Below, one piece after another: positions 1-12,600 of a stretch of 64,000 bases of DNA (positions are counted from its first letter, which is position 1; the number at the start of each line of letters is the position of its first letter). Position numbers and translations under genes: made by a program. Origin of the DNA: Blastomussa wellsi (taxonomy: Eukaryota; Cnidaria; Anthozoa; Scleractinia; Plerogyridae); contig OX393563.1 in assembly GCA_947652115.1 (NCBI GenBank), positions 29,277,603 through 29,341,602 of the forward strand, written 5' to 3'. Under the pieces are notes generated by a model. It worked only from the letters and a program-made list of their open reading frames with translations, did not search any database and had not been told where the DNA came from.

Positions 1-365
1 GAATGCTGGGGTCTCTTGTAGCGAGCAACGAGCTACTGTTTTGCAGGGGCACTTTTGAAGTTAACGGTTTTTCCTGAAGGGAAATTAATCGGAACAATCG
101 TAATAAACTCAATTTTATGATGCTTTGCCAGAAGTTCGTCTTTTTTAGCGGAACGTCAACTTGGATCTGAAGCAAATCTAGACTTGGATGTTTTAATCAG
201 CTTATATTGATAAGTGTATCAGTTTCTATCCTCACCATCGTTAGTCAGTCCCACTGCAAAATGCCAAAATAATGTCAGAAGGATTGCAAGCATTGAGATA
301 CATTTTTTGTCATTAAGTTAGTGGCTTTTAAATAAGGAGTTCATTTTCTAAGATTTGTTTGAACA

Positions 366-476
366 ATGATCACCACCACCAGCAACGAAACGACGACCGC
401 GGCAGCAGCAGCAACAACAACAACAACAACAACAGCAACAACAATAACAACAACATCAACGGCAACAACACAAAGA
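366..476. repeat. CAA/CAG-type simple repeat
   Basis: A low-complexity tract of CAA triplets mixed with CAG, CGA and CAT units. It lies upstream of the Penelope-type fragment and the first exon I can recognise. I see no coding support for it. The rest of 1-530 is AT-rich sequence with no gene I can support. Confidence 0.8.
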
Positions 477-537
477 AAACAAGAATAAGAATAGTGGAAT
501 AAGAATATCGGGACCCAAGTGATCTATCAAGATCACT

Positions 538-636
538 GATCATTTCACCTGTACCTCAGCCAATGTAATCTACTGCATAACTTGCACTCTTTGCAAAAAG
601 TTGTACATCGGCGAAACAGGGAGACGACTAGGACGA
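538..636 (+). mobile_element. Penelope-like element remnant (GIY-YIG fragment)
   Basis: Translation in the frame of 538 gives a short open stretch with a cysteine-rich lead (YCITCTLCKK) followed by LYIGETGRRLG. This is the GIY-YIG endonuclease signature found at the C-terminus of Penelope-like retroelements: the YIG motif, then the conserved GxTGRxL. Similarity stops soon after, and no reverse transcriptase is visible upstream, so this is a short decayed fragment. It lies just before an exon of the Ig-domain gene, probably in one of its introns. A host GIY-YIG protein is possible but less likely given the size. Confidence 0.7.
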
Positions 637-692
637 CTATTACTTGTGCGCATTTGTTCGCATCGTTCTAATTTTTCCCTCTATGTTTTCAG

Positions 693-3600
693 GAGTGTGA
701 TTCGTTTAAGAAGGTCAAATGCGCAAATCTTGATGTTTTTAATGACAAACAGGAGTCAGTGTGTCTACAATGCCCATCTGATACAGCCGGTGACGGCAAG
801 GAATGTAGAGGTACACAGCTATTGGATTACCGTGCTACTGACAGCTTAACGTGCATACTGTACTGTTTCCAGGCGATGCACACCTCCCTTTCATAAACGG
901 TCGATGCCATTATAGAAACACTTCTAATTTTCGGTTTACTACTATCATCAAATTTTTTTCTACCATAAAATGATTGGCACTAACCAGAATTATCGCTGAA
1001 ACCTTTGGAATGCTAGCATTCCCACACAACACCTAAACACTGTAACCTTTTCCAGCCAAACTTCAAAAAAAAAAAAAGAAAACCGCTTATCTGGGCCTAA
1101 ATTTATAATAATTAAATTACAGTTTTGACTTTGTCAAGGGTCTACTAGACCAGAAATAGCATCGGCCATTGCGAAAGGCTTGGTTACCAACGTACATTCT
1201 TTTACACATTTTAGACATTTTTACACCAAACAACTATTCTGTTTAATAATTCTCCTTTTGTCACGTCATGGGTTGCCTGTAATCCTGTAATCTATACGTC
1301 ACGCGACGCCGTTGTTGCAACAAACGTTTCCAACAAATACGTTTTTCCAACTTGACCCGGGGATTAGAGTTACCTGTAATTTCGTTCCCAAAGCTCGCGT
1401 TTCTTTTGGTTAGCACCAAGAATGCAGACTCTGGTCACTCCCGATTTTTGAAGCATGCGCATGGTGCTTTCAAAAGGTCACGTCTGCCAGTTGTGATTGG
1501 TAGATTTCGCTCAATTTTTGTTTGTTTCTGATTGACTGTTACCATAATTATGATTGACGGCAACGAAAAACGCAATCGTTGGTTAGATTTTGAACTTCAG
1601 AGTTCGCATGCTATTGAAAAGCGCAGTACAGTTAACGTTCTCTTTTAGACTGTTTTCATTTCGTTTTCTTTTGCAGCCGTGGCAACCAAACCTCCAGAAT
1701 TCGATCGAATGCCATCAAACAGAACAGTAAAAGCTCAGGACGTGATAACACTGCCATGTCGGTCCAAACCTCCACGGATTTTTCCAACCTTGTCGGACTG
1801 GCGTAAAGACGGGAAACCTCTCTTTGAAGCGGATATAACCGGAAACAACAGTCGGATCACAATGAACGCTGGACAGCTGTTAATTAAATCTGCTACGAGA
1901 GAAGACAGTGGAAATTACACGTGTACTCTTGTGAATACCGCAGGAAATATCACCAGTAACAGTTCGGAAGTCATAGTCAAAGGTGAGATGTTGCTTTGGG
2001 ATGATTTTGCATGGTATTCAGTAAGTGTTGAGATAGCCAAATGCTATCTCGCTTTATAAGCAAAGCAAAATGCATCAGCTGTAGTACGAGAATTAACTCA
2101 GACTGATCTTTGCGTTTTTAATTTTTCGTTCTGACTTTAAACGTTCTTTGCGCGTGAGAAGAATTGAGCGAAAGAGGCAAGACTCCAGTTAACACGTTTC
2201 TTTCAACATTTTAAGATCAGTCCACACGTGTGTGCGAGGCTATAGAACCCCCGAGTTTTCATGATCACAAGAATGCAGACTTTTAGATGCCGTTAGTGTT
2301 AGGGCAAGGATTGCGGACATTTTCTAATTTAGTTTTTTAATGATTTTTAGGGTAGTTTTTGGTTTTCTATCAAGAACTAGAAAGTAAGATGGCAGAAGTT
2401 TTAGAATTTGTATTGTAAATAGCAGAAAATAGTTTTCTTTTGTTTCTTGATACTCACGTACGATCACACCAAACGTTGTTGCATATAACGATATGTTTTT
2501 GTTACTCCTTCTGTTTAAATCATTCATTTCTAGGACCAATTTTGAGCTTTGTTCGTTTTTTCTTTTTCATTTAAAACATTCTTGTCGATATTTTCTGTCT
2601 TTTTCGGCATTAGAGGAGATCATGGGTTCGAATCCCGCGGTAGCCTTGAAATTATTTGTTGCAGGCTAAAAAAAGAAAATTGTGAGTAACAGTTTGCAAT
2701 TCAAAATTGGACACCTAAAAATAGTGGTCCAGTTTTGTAAAAAATATTATATACCATGCCAATTTACTGAAGTTGTAAAACGAGTGATATTATTATGATA
2801 CCATCAGGAGCCTTAACTGTCATATTGAAAAAGTCAGCCTGCGTTTTCAAGTTCTTCCCTAGTGGCTTGGAAAAAAATAGCTAAAACTTCAGGGCTCGAG
2901 CCTAACGGTAGCTAACTAGCCACGGGCTAGTGAAATTTCATTTTTGGCTAGTAGATTTTGTGCTTTCACTAGCCATTTGGGCCAGTAACAATTGTGAAGC
3001 ACTGGAGTACTTAACTGATACTATATCACTTAGCGTAAACGAGGTCGAGGATTTTAGATATGTTTTAACAAGGAATGTCTGAGCTCAACCACTCCCATAA
3101 AACAGAAATCAGTGAAACTGACTGCTACTGAAATTTTAGTTTTGGCTAGTAAAATCAAACCTGTTGCTAGCCACTGGGCTAGTGAACTTAGGGTGCGTTC
3201 CTTTGGGGTGATCCGGATCACTGATCCTGATCCGGATCACCCCAAAGGAACGCAGCCTTAGGCATTGATACCAAAAATACTCCCGTTACATTGCCTCTTT
3301 AAATTGCCTGTACACTGCATGGACTATTTAACCCGTTTCACTTTTTCTTGATTCAACACAGAGGCACCTCGAATTATTGGAGTTCTATCAGCTGATGTCT
3401 TCTTACATGGCGTTGCAAACTTAAGCTGTATCGTGTCTTGCTATCCACCGAGCAACATTACCTGGAAATTCAAAGGAAAGAACCTTACCCGCTCCGCGAA
3501 ATATGAGTTTATGGATAGCACATACACACTGAAGGTTAAAAACGTCCAATTTAATGACGCAGGTCTTTACGAATGTTCTCTGATCAATGAGCTTGGAGAG

Positions 3601-6600
3601 GCCCGCTCTAATGTCTCGCTGACTGTAGGCCGTAAGTATTTTAAACTCTAGCCTGTGTGTAGGCTCGATTTCCGCCGCTCCCTCGGTCTTCGCTCCGATC
3701 CCCGAACAGCGGCTGGTAATCGAGCCTAGCCTGTTTGCAGCCGTCTCGTTTTTCCTCACGCGAAAAAGTGAGGTGTGCTATTGAAACTCTTGCTTCTTAG
3801 AGAAGCCCCCCCCCCCCCCCCCCACCCCCAGCAAAAACAAAAAGCTAAGGCTTGAATATGTGATGAAGCTGGAGAAGATTTTATAACTTTCTAAAGAATA
3901 TCTTTTAATTTGGTCGGTTGTCAGCAGGTTACAGGTAAACATGGAGTCAGATTCGTAAGGCCGTGGCAAACGACGATACATATTGTCACGAATACATTTT
4001 GCTCATCATGTTTCTGTTTATGAAGCATATTTTGTTTTCATGCTGTGCAAACCTGGGGACATTTCACGTGCAACATCTTAAGGACACAAAATGTTTTTGA
4101 AAAAATCGAAGGCATTTTTTGCCGCACGCGGAGGCAAACAGGGAAACAGCTGTTTCCGCAACAATATATGTTTGCCGCTTGCCATGGACAGAGTTTACAA
4201 AAACACGCTCAAATTGACCCTTTTTATAATTTGTTCTTTCAAAGACTTAAAAAAATCCGTGATTGCTTCTCAACCAATTAAAGAGTCGTAGTTGAATTTG
4301 ATTGAAAGGCGTCCAAATGGTTTCCGCATGTTGAAAAGCGCACACGTGGGTTGGTAAAGTAAAACACTTCAAATTAACATGGTTTGCATACCAACATTAA
4401 AATGGACTTGTCTTTCTCTTGTCTAGTAACTGTTCAATTCGTAGACCACCCCACAGAGACGGTTGTGACAGAAAGGGATCAGGTTACTTTTAACTGCAAT
4501 GTAACTGGAGTTCCAAAACCTCGAATAGCTTGGAAGAAAGACGGGGAACTGGTAACGAATGACAGCAAGCACACTGTGACGCCATACGGAGCCTCGAGAA
4601 ACGATTACACTGCGAGTCAGTTGCAAATACGACAAGTGAGCAAACTCGACATCGCGGTGTATTCTTGCATTGCGTGGAATCGCGGTAGTGTTCGCGAGTG
4701 GCAGGCTAAAGTGCTGTTAACTGGCAAGTGTCTTTAATTTTAGAAATGTTTTAGAAAAGTCTGCGCTCGAGCCCAGCGGTCCATCAGGTGGGAGCTGAGC
4801 TGGTCACGGTTTTCACGCCATCATCTCATTTTAGCCAACTCGGCCTACGGATTTGTTGGCTAAACTTGTTGAAAAATAAATAGTTTTCCTAAAATATGCC
4901 TGATTGAGGCCCACTCGAACCACAACCACGCAAGCTAAATAATTAACAATTATCACGCAAAATCGCGTGAATATCGCTCGATACGTTTCCAACAAGGCCG
5001 AGTTGGCTAAAACCAAACTTTTTTCCGCACGTTGGAGCAGGATAATTGTTTTATTTATTTATTATTCAACACGTTTCTTTGTTTTGGGGCACCAATATGG
5101 GCCGCCGTGACGTCATGTACGGATGATGGTTAACAATATCCATCTGGCCATTTACGGGTATCTTGCGAATCTGCTGAATAATAAGGATCAGTATATCACA
5201 TTTGCGTGCTGTTTGTTATTTGTAGGCTCTTTGGACAGAGATGGTGCAGTCAGTAAGTGAATTATTTCAAATGTGCTGATCTTTGTTTTTTCTCTTATTT
5301 CCAGGTCCTCCTATTATCACCGGTCCTCCGGAAGATGTCCATGTTTTGTCGGGTGCAAATGTGACTTTCTTTTGTGTTGGTCTGGGTGCGCCAAAACCAG
5401 TGATGACTTGGTTTAATGATTCTGACACTGTTGAACCATCACAAAGAGTAGTTATCGACACTAAGTTTGGTTTTCTCCAGTTGTTTGTGGTCACGGTCGA
5501 TGACGCTAGAGAGTACACATGCGTTTATAAGAACAAATATGGCGAGGATAGGAAATCAGCGTTGCTCTTTGTGGATGGTGTTGATCCGAGACAGGGTAAG
5601 TTTATAACGGGCGGGGTGGGTAAGGTAGCGCCAAGTGCGTACGGGTCACGGAAAACCTGGAAAGTAATCAAATTTTAGAACTATGCATTTTCCAGGCCTG
5701 GAAAGTCGTGGAATTTGATTATGGGTCATGGAAAATGATGTTCATTGTGCAAAATAAGTCAGGCAGTTATTGTTGCTGTGAAGAAAAGACGAAAAAGGTA
5801 CCCACAGTAAATTTTTGGAAAATTGCAATCGAAATGGCCAAATTTAGAAAAGGAAAACTGTGAAAGGCTATGGAAAAAGTCTCGGAAAAGTCATGGAATT
5901 TCGAAAAGCTCAAGATTATGAACCCTGTAGGGTAGAATAGAGTACTATAGAGTATTATAGGGAAGGGTAGAGTAGATATGTTAGGGTGCACTGAGCTAAA
6001 TTAGGGAGGGGATAAGTTTCTAAAAAACTGTGGTGCTGCGTAGGTGGGAAGTATAACAAGATAATTTGGTTTTATCAACTGGGTTGATAATGTGAATTGG
6101 CCACCGTAAAGAGATTCGAGAGCTGACGTTTCAAGCGTTAGCCCTCCGCCCTTCGTCCCTCCGACGAAGGGCTAACGCTCGAAACGTCATCTCTCGAATC
6201 TCTTTACGGTGGCCAATTCACATTATCAACCCAGTTGATAAAACCAAATTATCTAAATTAGGGAGGGTTTAGGTGGGGCATTTGGCAAAAAGATAATTAG
6301 CGTGTGTCCCAGTCCCTTAAATACCCCAAATTACGCGCTTTTTTCTCTTTCTTTGTGGAAATCTCACTTCTCTATGCTTTTGTTTTTCTTTATCCAAACA
6401 GTAACCCCTGCACCGCCAATGGCCTCAACAAAATCCATCTCGACGGGGACAATAATCGCCATCGTCGTTATTCTTGTGATCATCGTTGCTATCATTATGG
6501 GCGTCGTGTTGTACCGCTACTGTAAAGCACGTAACCAAACCTTCCAGTTTGCGGTGGACGGAAATTCTCTAAGACCCTCGCTTCGATCTCGAGTCAAGAA

Positions 6601-6688
6601 TGTCGTTAGTAAAAAAGAGCCGTCGAGTCTGTATTACAACCATAGCCGCGACGATAGTAAACCGTTCGTGGACGACGAAGATTTCTGA
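693..6688 (+). CDS. Ig-domain transmembrane protein (3' part, 5' end outside window)
   Basis: Exons with consensus splice sites and matching phases: 693-810, 1677-1982, 3362-3631, 4427-4723, optional 5226-5252, 5305-5595, 6402-6688. The first is cysteine-rich (five Cys, ending GDGKECR) and resembles part of an EGF-like module. Each of the next four encodes one Ig domain with the usual Cys...Trp...Cys core: LPC/SDWRKDG/YTC; SCIVSC/ITWKFKG/YECS; FNCNV/IAWKKDG/YSCIAW; FFCVG/MTWFNDS/YTCVY. All Ig exons are phase 1-1, the usual exon-shuffling pattern. The last exon has a Thr/Pro linker, a ~22-residue Ile/Val-rich transmembrane helix and a ~56-residue basic-then-acidic tail ending DDEDF. A cell-surface adhesion or receptor role is inferred; no kinase or other enzymatic domain is visible. 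The signal peptide must lie upstream of the window. The intron after 4723 starts with GC. Confidence 0.88.
2890..3190. mobile_element. CTAGCC-rich non-autonomous element, copy 1
   Basis: This intronic repeat begins CAGGGCTCGAGCCTAACGG and contains several alternating CTAGCC/GGCTAG motifs. It shares this arrangement with 10,799-11,183, which has mirror-image ends. It looks like a member of a short inverted-repeat DNA-element family. No coding capacity. Confidence 0.55.
3190..3258. mobile_element. short perfect hairpin element (GGGTGCGTTCC ends)
   Basis: Two nearly perfect ~30-bp arms (GTGCGTTCCTTTGGGG and complement) flank a ~7-bp loop. The arms contain the GATCCGGATC motif. It directly abuts the preceding repeat and resembles a tiny MITE. 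No gene. Confidence 0.7.
5226..5252 (+). CDS. candidate 27-nt microexon of the Ig gene
   Basis: A 27-nt stretch is bounded by a good acceptor (TTTGTAG) and an ideal donor (GTAAGT). It is phase 1-1 like its neighbours, so including or skipping it keeps frame. It would add nine residues (about GSLDRDGAV) between Ig domains 3 and 4. Without transcripts it is a prediction, but the splice sites and matching phase together are unlikely by chance. Confidence 0.5.
6011..6252. mobile_element. fold-back element with Penelope/hammerhead-like core, copy 1
   Basis: After a ~50-bp unique lead (ATAAGTTTCTAAA...) comes a long inverted repeat whose arms include CCACCGTAAAGAGATTC and ACGAAGGGCTAACGCTCG. The element is flanked by a 15-bp direct repeat, CTAAATTAGGGAGGG (5996-6010 and 6253-6267). 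A long target duplication suggests target-primed reverse transcription rather than cut-and-paste. The same element recurs at 20,883-21,149. It lies in the last intron of the Ig gene. The Penelope link is inference. Confidence 0.7.
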
Positions 6689-8280
6689 GTAGCGTGCAAT
6701 GTGGAGTTTGTGTATTGTCCACTAACGTGTTGTCCCGGTCGGAAATTGTAAACAAAACCTTCGTTCTAACTATACTTGGGACAAAATGGACGCGAGCAAC
6801 TTTGTATATGGCAGGAGTAACTCTAAACTGTGCATGGGATTCAATAATGGCGTACTTCTGGATGCTCCTTGGGGTTTACAGGTGAAGTTTACCCCTGGGG
6901 TATTGAAGGCGACGGGTATGGGAGGCGATATACTGGACACTGCCACATTTAATTGAACTTTTTTTATAAACATTTCCTGTGGCTTTCAGCAAAGGTCATT
7001 TTTTTTTTCATTAAAAAAACGAGTACTACAAAATCTTAAAGGCTCCTACCAATATTATACAGGCTACCCAAGGTATAGTACAGGGTACCTAGGGTAGAGC
7101 ACGGGGAAAAATTATCTACTGCCGGGAGGGGTGGGAGAATATTGTAGCCCCTGTGTTTTTAGACTGGTCATTTTGTAATCCAAGAGAGCGCATGATAGTG
7201 GGATATATTTTTTGTCATTATATCAGACCAGTATCAATTTATAAGTCTTTGAAATCATTTATAGCTAACACATCCTTTATGCTACCAATACAAAGCTATT
7301 GGATATCAAAATATCTTACCTGTTTAGCTAGTTCTTTTGACTTGATCGACGTCACGCAACAGTGCCTCCTTGTATGGAAGTTCTGTTGTGCGTGACAGCG
7401 TACAATGATCACCTGCAGATGGCTGACCATGTTGAGGAAGTTCTAGAATACGACCATTCTTACGTTAGGTTATCGAACAACGACAGAAGCGTGACGTTAA
7501 GTTCTAAGTGACAAGAAGTCGCCGCTCACTTAAGTCACGCTTTCTACCTTACTTGTCACGCCATACTTACTCAATTACATATTGAAACTAAACAATCAGT
7601 ACCCTTGTAGGTTTTCTGAGTTCTGAACTCCCTACACATGGCCAGGATTTTGTTGTTGGTGCAGAAATAAGTTAAAGCTTTGTTCTCAAATACCACAGAT
7701 ACTTACCTAAAAACCTTTGTACAGTTTAGCACCAGTTTGTACAGTTATACAATGAAGGTATCTTGTGTTACTCTGTTAAGTTCTCAATCAATAAGGCAGC
7801 CTTGGAACGCAATTTAGTCGTGGCAGGCACGTTTATCTCTTGCAAGAGATTCTAGACAACAAGCCCAGTACTGATGACGCAACACTAGAGAGATCTGGAA
7901 AGTTTCACTGATTGGCTGTTGCCCGTTTTGGATTTTTCGCGCGCAATTAACAACCAATCAAAAACACCACACGGATCTCTATAACTACTACGTCACTGGT
8001 ATGCTGTTACGGGCTCGAATCTCAGCTAAGGTGACTCTGTCAAGGATGACAACTATTACTTTCACGCGGCGCGAGACACTTGTCTTTTTGGATAAACTGG
8101 AATTGATATATTACCTGCGAGAATAAGGAAGCGTTTGATTACTCTTGTACTATTTCATTTTGCCATCGCGCGCTAAAAAACCGCCCGATGTTAATCTTGC
8201 TCAAGATATCAGTGTCGTTACTTGTCAGTTTGGTTGTGTTGAGAATGCTGTTAGGGACTTTGTTCTAGAGTCAATAATTA
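6689..8280. other. intergenic sequence, no gene recognised
   Basis: Between the Ig gene stop codon (6688) and the first clear repeat near 8285 I see only AT-rich sequence and short chance open frames without family motifs. The first few hundred bases are presumably the 3' UTR of the Ig gene; an ATTAAA lies near 7009. Several GTCACG/CGTGAC motifs recur here without forming a convincing unit. Confidence 0.6.
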
Positions 8281-8284
8281 CGTT

Positions 8285-8447
8285 CAAAGTGGCCTACGTA
8301 GCTGGCGGGATGCAGGATGGTGGCGAAATCGTCAGGGGATTTGTGAGGGTTCAAGTTGGGTTCCTCAGCGCGCGACAGCGCAGCAGCTAAGTCCTTCGCG
8401 CCCGCTAATCTCACTAGCCAATCCCGCCAGCTACGCAGGCTGAATTT
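8285..8447. mobile_element. MITE with CCTACGTAGCTGGCGGGA ends
   Basis: Inverted terminal repeats: GCCTACGTAGCTGGCGGGA at the left, TCCCGCCAGCTACGCAGGC at the right, enclosing ~120 bp of non-coding sequence. Typical of a short non-autonomous DNA element in the intergenic region upstream of NPHP1. Confidence 0.65.
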
Positions 8448-8625
8448 CAAGTAATTTTCTTTCACAGAAAAGTAAAAACTGTTAATTAAACATCGTGAAC
8501 ATTGCAATTTGTCAATATCTTTGTTGCCATTTCGCACCATCTTCCTTGCCGCACCCAACATACTGTCACGCGCTACTCGCCAATGTTTGGCATCTAGAAA
8601 ACTAGAGCGTACCTGTACTTGGCGT

Positions 8626-8730
8626 TAGGCTGATTCCCAGACGGTGGAGGTCACTCGTGTCACGCGATGGTCGAGGTCACTCGTGTCACGCGATTGACCT
8701 GGACCGTCTGAAAATCAGGCTAACCTAACG
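8626..8730. mobile_element. MITE with AGACGGT/ACCGTCT ends and internal tandem repeat
   Basis: The ends AGGCTGATTCCCAGACGGT and ACCGTCTGAAAATCAGGCT pair imperfectly. Inside, GAGGTCACTCGTGTCACGCG occurs twice in tandem. Short, non-coding, and probably a non-autonomous element. Confidence 0.55.
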
Positions 8731-9658
8731 TCACCCGGCTTGACCTTTAACTTGGCATTATTTTTTTATATAATACAATACTACAATATTACTAGTAAGG
8801 CACTTTAGCAAACTTGGAGAACACTGTGCCCGCTTGGGTGGTTTGTTGCCCCATTACAGACCACGTGATGACGCTCTTAAGAATTCTTGCTTTCAAATTT
8901 TCAAATATTTGCGCGTACAGTATATGAATAAATAACTTTTGGATGGACAAAAGAACAATTCTCTACACAATGTCAATGGTCTGTATTGGGAAAACAAACA
9001 CGCCCAAGCGAAAAAGGCCTATTAAAGGCATCCAGGAAAGCATGAACTAAAATAAATTGACTCGCCCACTGCCACCTTTGTTTTTATATTTTTTTTGTTG
9101 TTGTTGTTTCTTGTTTTTCTTTTTTCATTAAAAAGTCGTGAGCAACCTTACAGGCTCAGACTCCTTTATTAGCGTAAAGCTTCATTGCTCACTTTTGAAA
9201 TCGGCAAAAACTGAATCTGTGTTGGCAAGCATGTCGCAAACAATATACCTTTTCAGACCTGAAAGGTTTCCGGTGGTTTAGCGCGCCGGGAGTGCTTCTA
9301 GCCATCTATGCTTGAATAAATTTTATCTTCCAAACAAGCTAAGGCTGCGTTGGTTACCAAACGAAAAAGGTGTAGCCTGTTCCAAGCTCTCTGTCAGTGG
9401 AAAGCAAAGGAAAAAGATGGATCTTACCTTTTTCCCCTCGCTCGCTTCTTTCGATCTCGGAAGAAAGAGCATGGAGGGGCTGGGAACGAATTGCGCGGTT
9501 GCTCATTCGACATTTGCGGGAAGCCTTGGGTGTTATTATTCGTCAGGTAAAAATGGCGGAAAGTTCGATCCAGAAAATCTAGAAGAGAATTTTATTGTGA
9601 TTCTTTTTAAGTTTTGGGCAAACGTTTGGGAACGATAGACTAAACGAAGCTTCTTGCA

Positions 9659-12600
9659 ATGTCTCGTAATAAAGTGGAAAAATCGAAGAAGAAAGAAGGC
9701 CTTGGATACGTGCAAAAGAGAATTAATTCCATTTCAAGACGGGTAAGTCTGACAGGCCCCGCACTGATGACGCGCTGGCTGAACTGTTCGGATAAAGCTT
9801 GTACTAAACGCGATCAGAAGTGCAATCACCTTAGCCGCGCGGTTTTTGCTCTGCAGCAACTTTTTTTAACTTTTATTTTTGCTTTGTCGGTGAGCTGAGG
9901 GCCATTTCATTTTATATCCACACCACCCCCCCCCCCCCTCCTCCCCCCACGTTGACGAGGTAAGTCCAAAATCCAAATTTACCTCCAAAGAGAAAAAAAA
10001 AAGATCAATGTGCCGACATGTTTTTTCTTAACTCCTTCAGAAAAGGGCGACAGGGTATAAAATGGAATGGCCCTACAGCTGCCTGGGTGACTTCTAATTG
10101 AATATGCAAAGACTTCCACCAGGATTTTTGGCTGAAATTTCATAACAACCAGGAGACAAACATTCCAACTGTACTGCATTTTGAAAAACCTTTTTTAAGA
10201 GATGTTCTTTTTTTATTTGACATGTTTATTATACGAATATTAGACAGAGAACAGACATTTCGACATTCAAAAAAATGTGCTTGACCTTATGAGTCACGGC
10301 CAAGTATCATATATCATACATTGGATGTCAGGCTTCAATATCATGCAACAATGAATGCAAAATAACGTTACTAGGCCTGCCTGTAAAACCATGCAGGAGC
10401 AGATCTAGGGGGGGGGGGGGGTTCAGGGGGTGCACACCCCTCCCCAGGATGACCTGCGGCTTTCTAATATAACTAGTGTTCTGCTTACAACACCTGTCAT
10501 CTACGTCATTCCTAAGAAAAATCCTAGATCCGCCCCTGTTATGGGGGCTTTAGTCGCATGGCTGAATGATCTCACTGATCTTCTCGTTTTACTGCAAACA
10601 TAGAACCGTTTCAGTGATTTAACTTGCTGGACTGAGCAATCAAGTGAGACACAGTATGAAGGGACACAATTATAAATTTCTCTTACCTGGTAGTTGTACT
10701 ATAGTAGTATGCTCTGCAAGATGTCAACTGGGATTTGTATAAGTTAGAACATAAAAATATATGTGGTTTATGTGTGAAACTACATAGTATAGTATACAGT
10801 GCTTGACACTAACTTTTCAGCTTACTAGCCTCGTGGCTAGTGACAACTTAGATGTTACTAGCCAAAATTTTTTTTTACTAGCCCAGCGTTCGTGTTGGCT
10901 AGGTCCGATAACAGTTGATCCGTAGCAAGACTTGCAAGCACCAAGCAAGCGACTTTCTTTGAACACATAATGTTGGTAATTGCATTGTTCTGAAATCAGT
11001 TCCAATAATAAAACAATTTTTGTGGAACATTGTCTGGTAGCATAGGAAGACAGAAACTGCTCAGGCCAATTTCATTTTGTTTACTAGCTAGCCAAAGTGG
11101 CTAGTGGAAATCGAAAACCTACTAACCAAAACTAAATTTCTACTAGTCTGTGGCTAGTTGGCTACCGTTAGTGTCGAGCCCTGGTATATACGTTTTTCTT
11201 ATTTTTATTTTAAGGTTGATGAATTCTACACTCAACTGGATGTTTCGTCATCAATAACATCACCAGAAAGAAAACAAAATTATAACGAGTGAGTGAAATG
11301 CAAGCAATAATCCAACAATTGCAATAATTTGAATTCACAGAATTTTTTATTTGGTTGTTGACTTTTAATTGGGGTTGATGAATGCATAAGATTGTGATTT
11401 CATCCTCGGGAACCCAGGGGCAGTTAGAAAGTTAAAATGTGTGAGAAAATAATTGGCAAAGAAAAATGGTAGCATGGGTGAGGTGCCCCTGGGAAACAGC
11501 TCTTGGATTTCGAGGCCTTAAAAGTCCTTGAAAATTACAGGCAGTGCTGGAAAGTCCTTGAAATTTGTAGCTAATTTCAATCAACCTAGACTTTTACTTG
11601 TCTGCTAAGACACAACTGCTACTATGGGCTGCTGATTAACGCTGGATTTTAGAGTGCGTGGAGTCCTTGAAAAATGGAAAATGTGTCTGTGAAAGTCCTT
11701 GAATTTTTAGTCCGAAAAAGGGTACAAACCCTGTAAGGTGTTATAATGTGGCAGCAGAAACCTACATGTACATTTTCATAATGTTTTGTGTACCTTCCAC
11801 TGTTCTTAGTAACGATAGGGACTTTTATGGGTCCTGGAGAACAACTGCAACAAAAATTAATTCTTTAGTATTTTTTCTTCTTATAGCTGTGACAAATTAA
11901 AGGCAGAAATTGAATTGCTGTCAAGTGAGCTCTCTAGTCTCTCAAAGGTATAAACATTCCATATTGTTGTTTACACTCAAGATTTCACATTAGTTTTATT
12001 GCCAGGCTTTTACGGATGGGCATCTCTAGAAGTGTGCTTTGGACACCCACTTTTTAGAGAAAATTAATATGAATTAAAGTGCTGCTATGACAAATTTTTA
12101 CACCTTGCTTTTGTGCAATTGTGCAATGCCCCATGCCAGACTAAAAATGCTGTTTTCCATTTTCACATATGCAAAAATATGCAAATGACGAGATTGATGA
12201 CATCATCTACTCAACCCAATTTTAAATCAAGTAAATAAATAGGGGTATTTCAGTCAGTTTTCTACAGAAATTGTAATTAAATCCTGTTTCCAAGGCAACA
12301 CACTCTTTTCCAGTCCCCTTGAACCTCTTTTCAGTATTTGAGAGATTTTCAGCCCGGAGGAAATTAAACCAGTCCAAAGAACCTAGTACCTAACACATAA
12401 ATGTGCTTGTGTGATCATGCAAATCTGGAGTCATTGATAAATATCGAGATGGACTGACAAAAATGGCCAGAATAGCCTTGAACACTGGGGAGGTCTGGGA
12501 CCCAGTATGTTGCCATGGTAACATAATTGGTAATCTCATATTACATAATCACCTATTAGAGTCATGGTGCAAAGAACCAAACATTTCTGATACAAATTGG

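Noticed and set aside
9312..9638. 108-codon open frame just upstream of NPHP1
   Set aside because: Overlaps other frames, shows no domain, and lies in the likely promoter/5' UTR.
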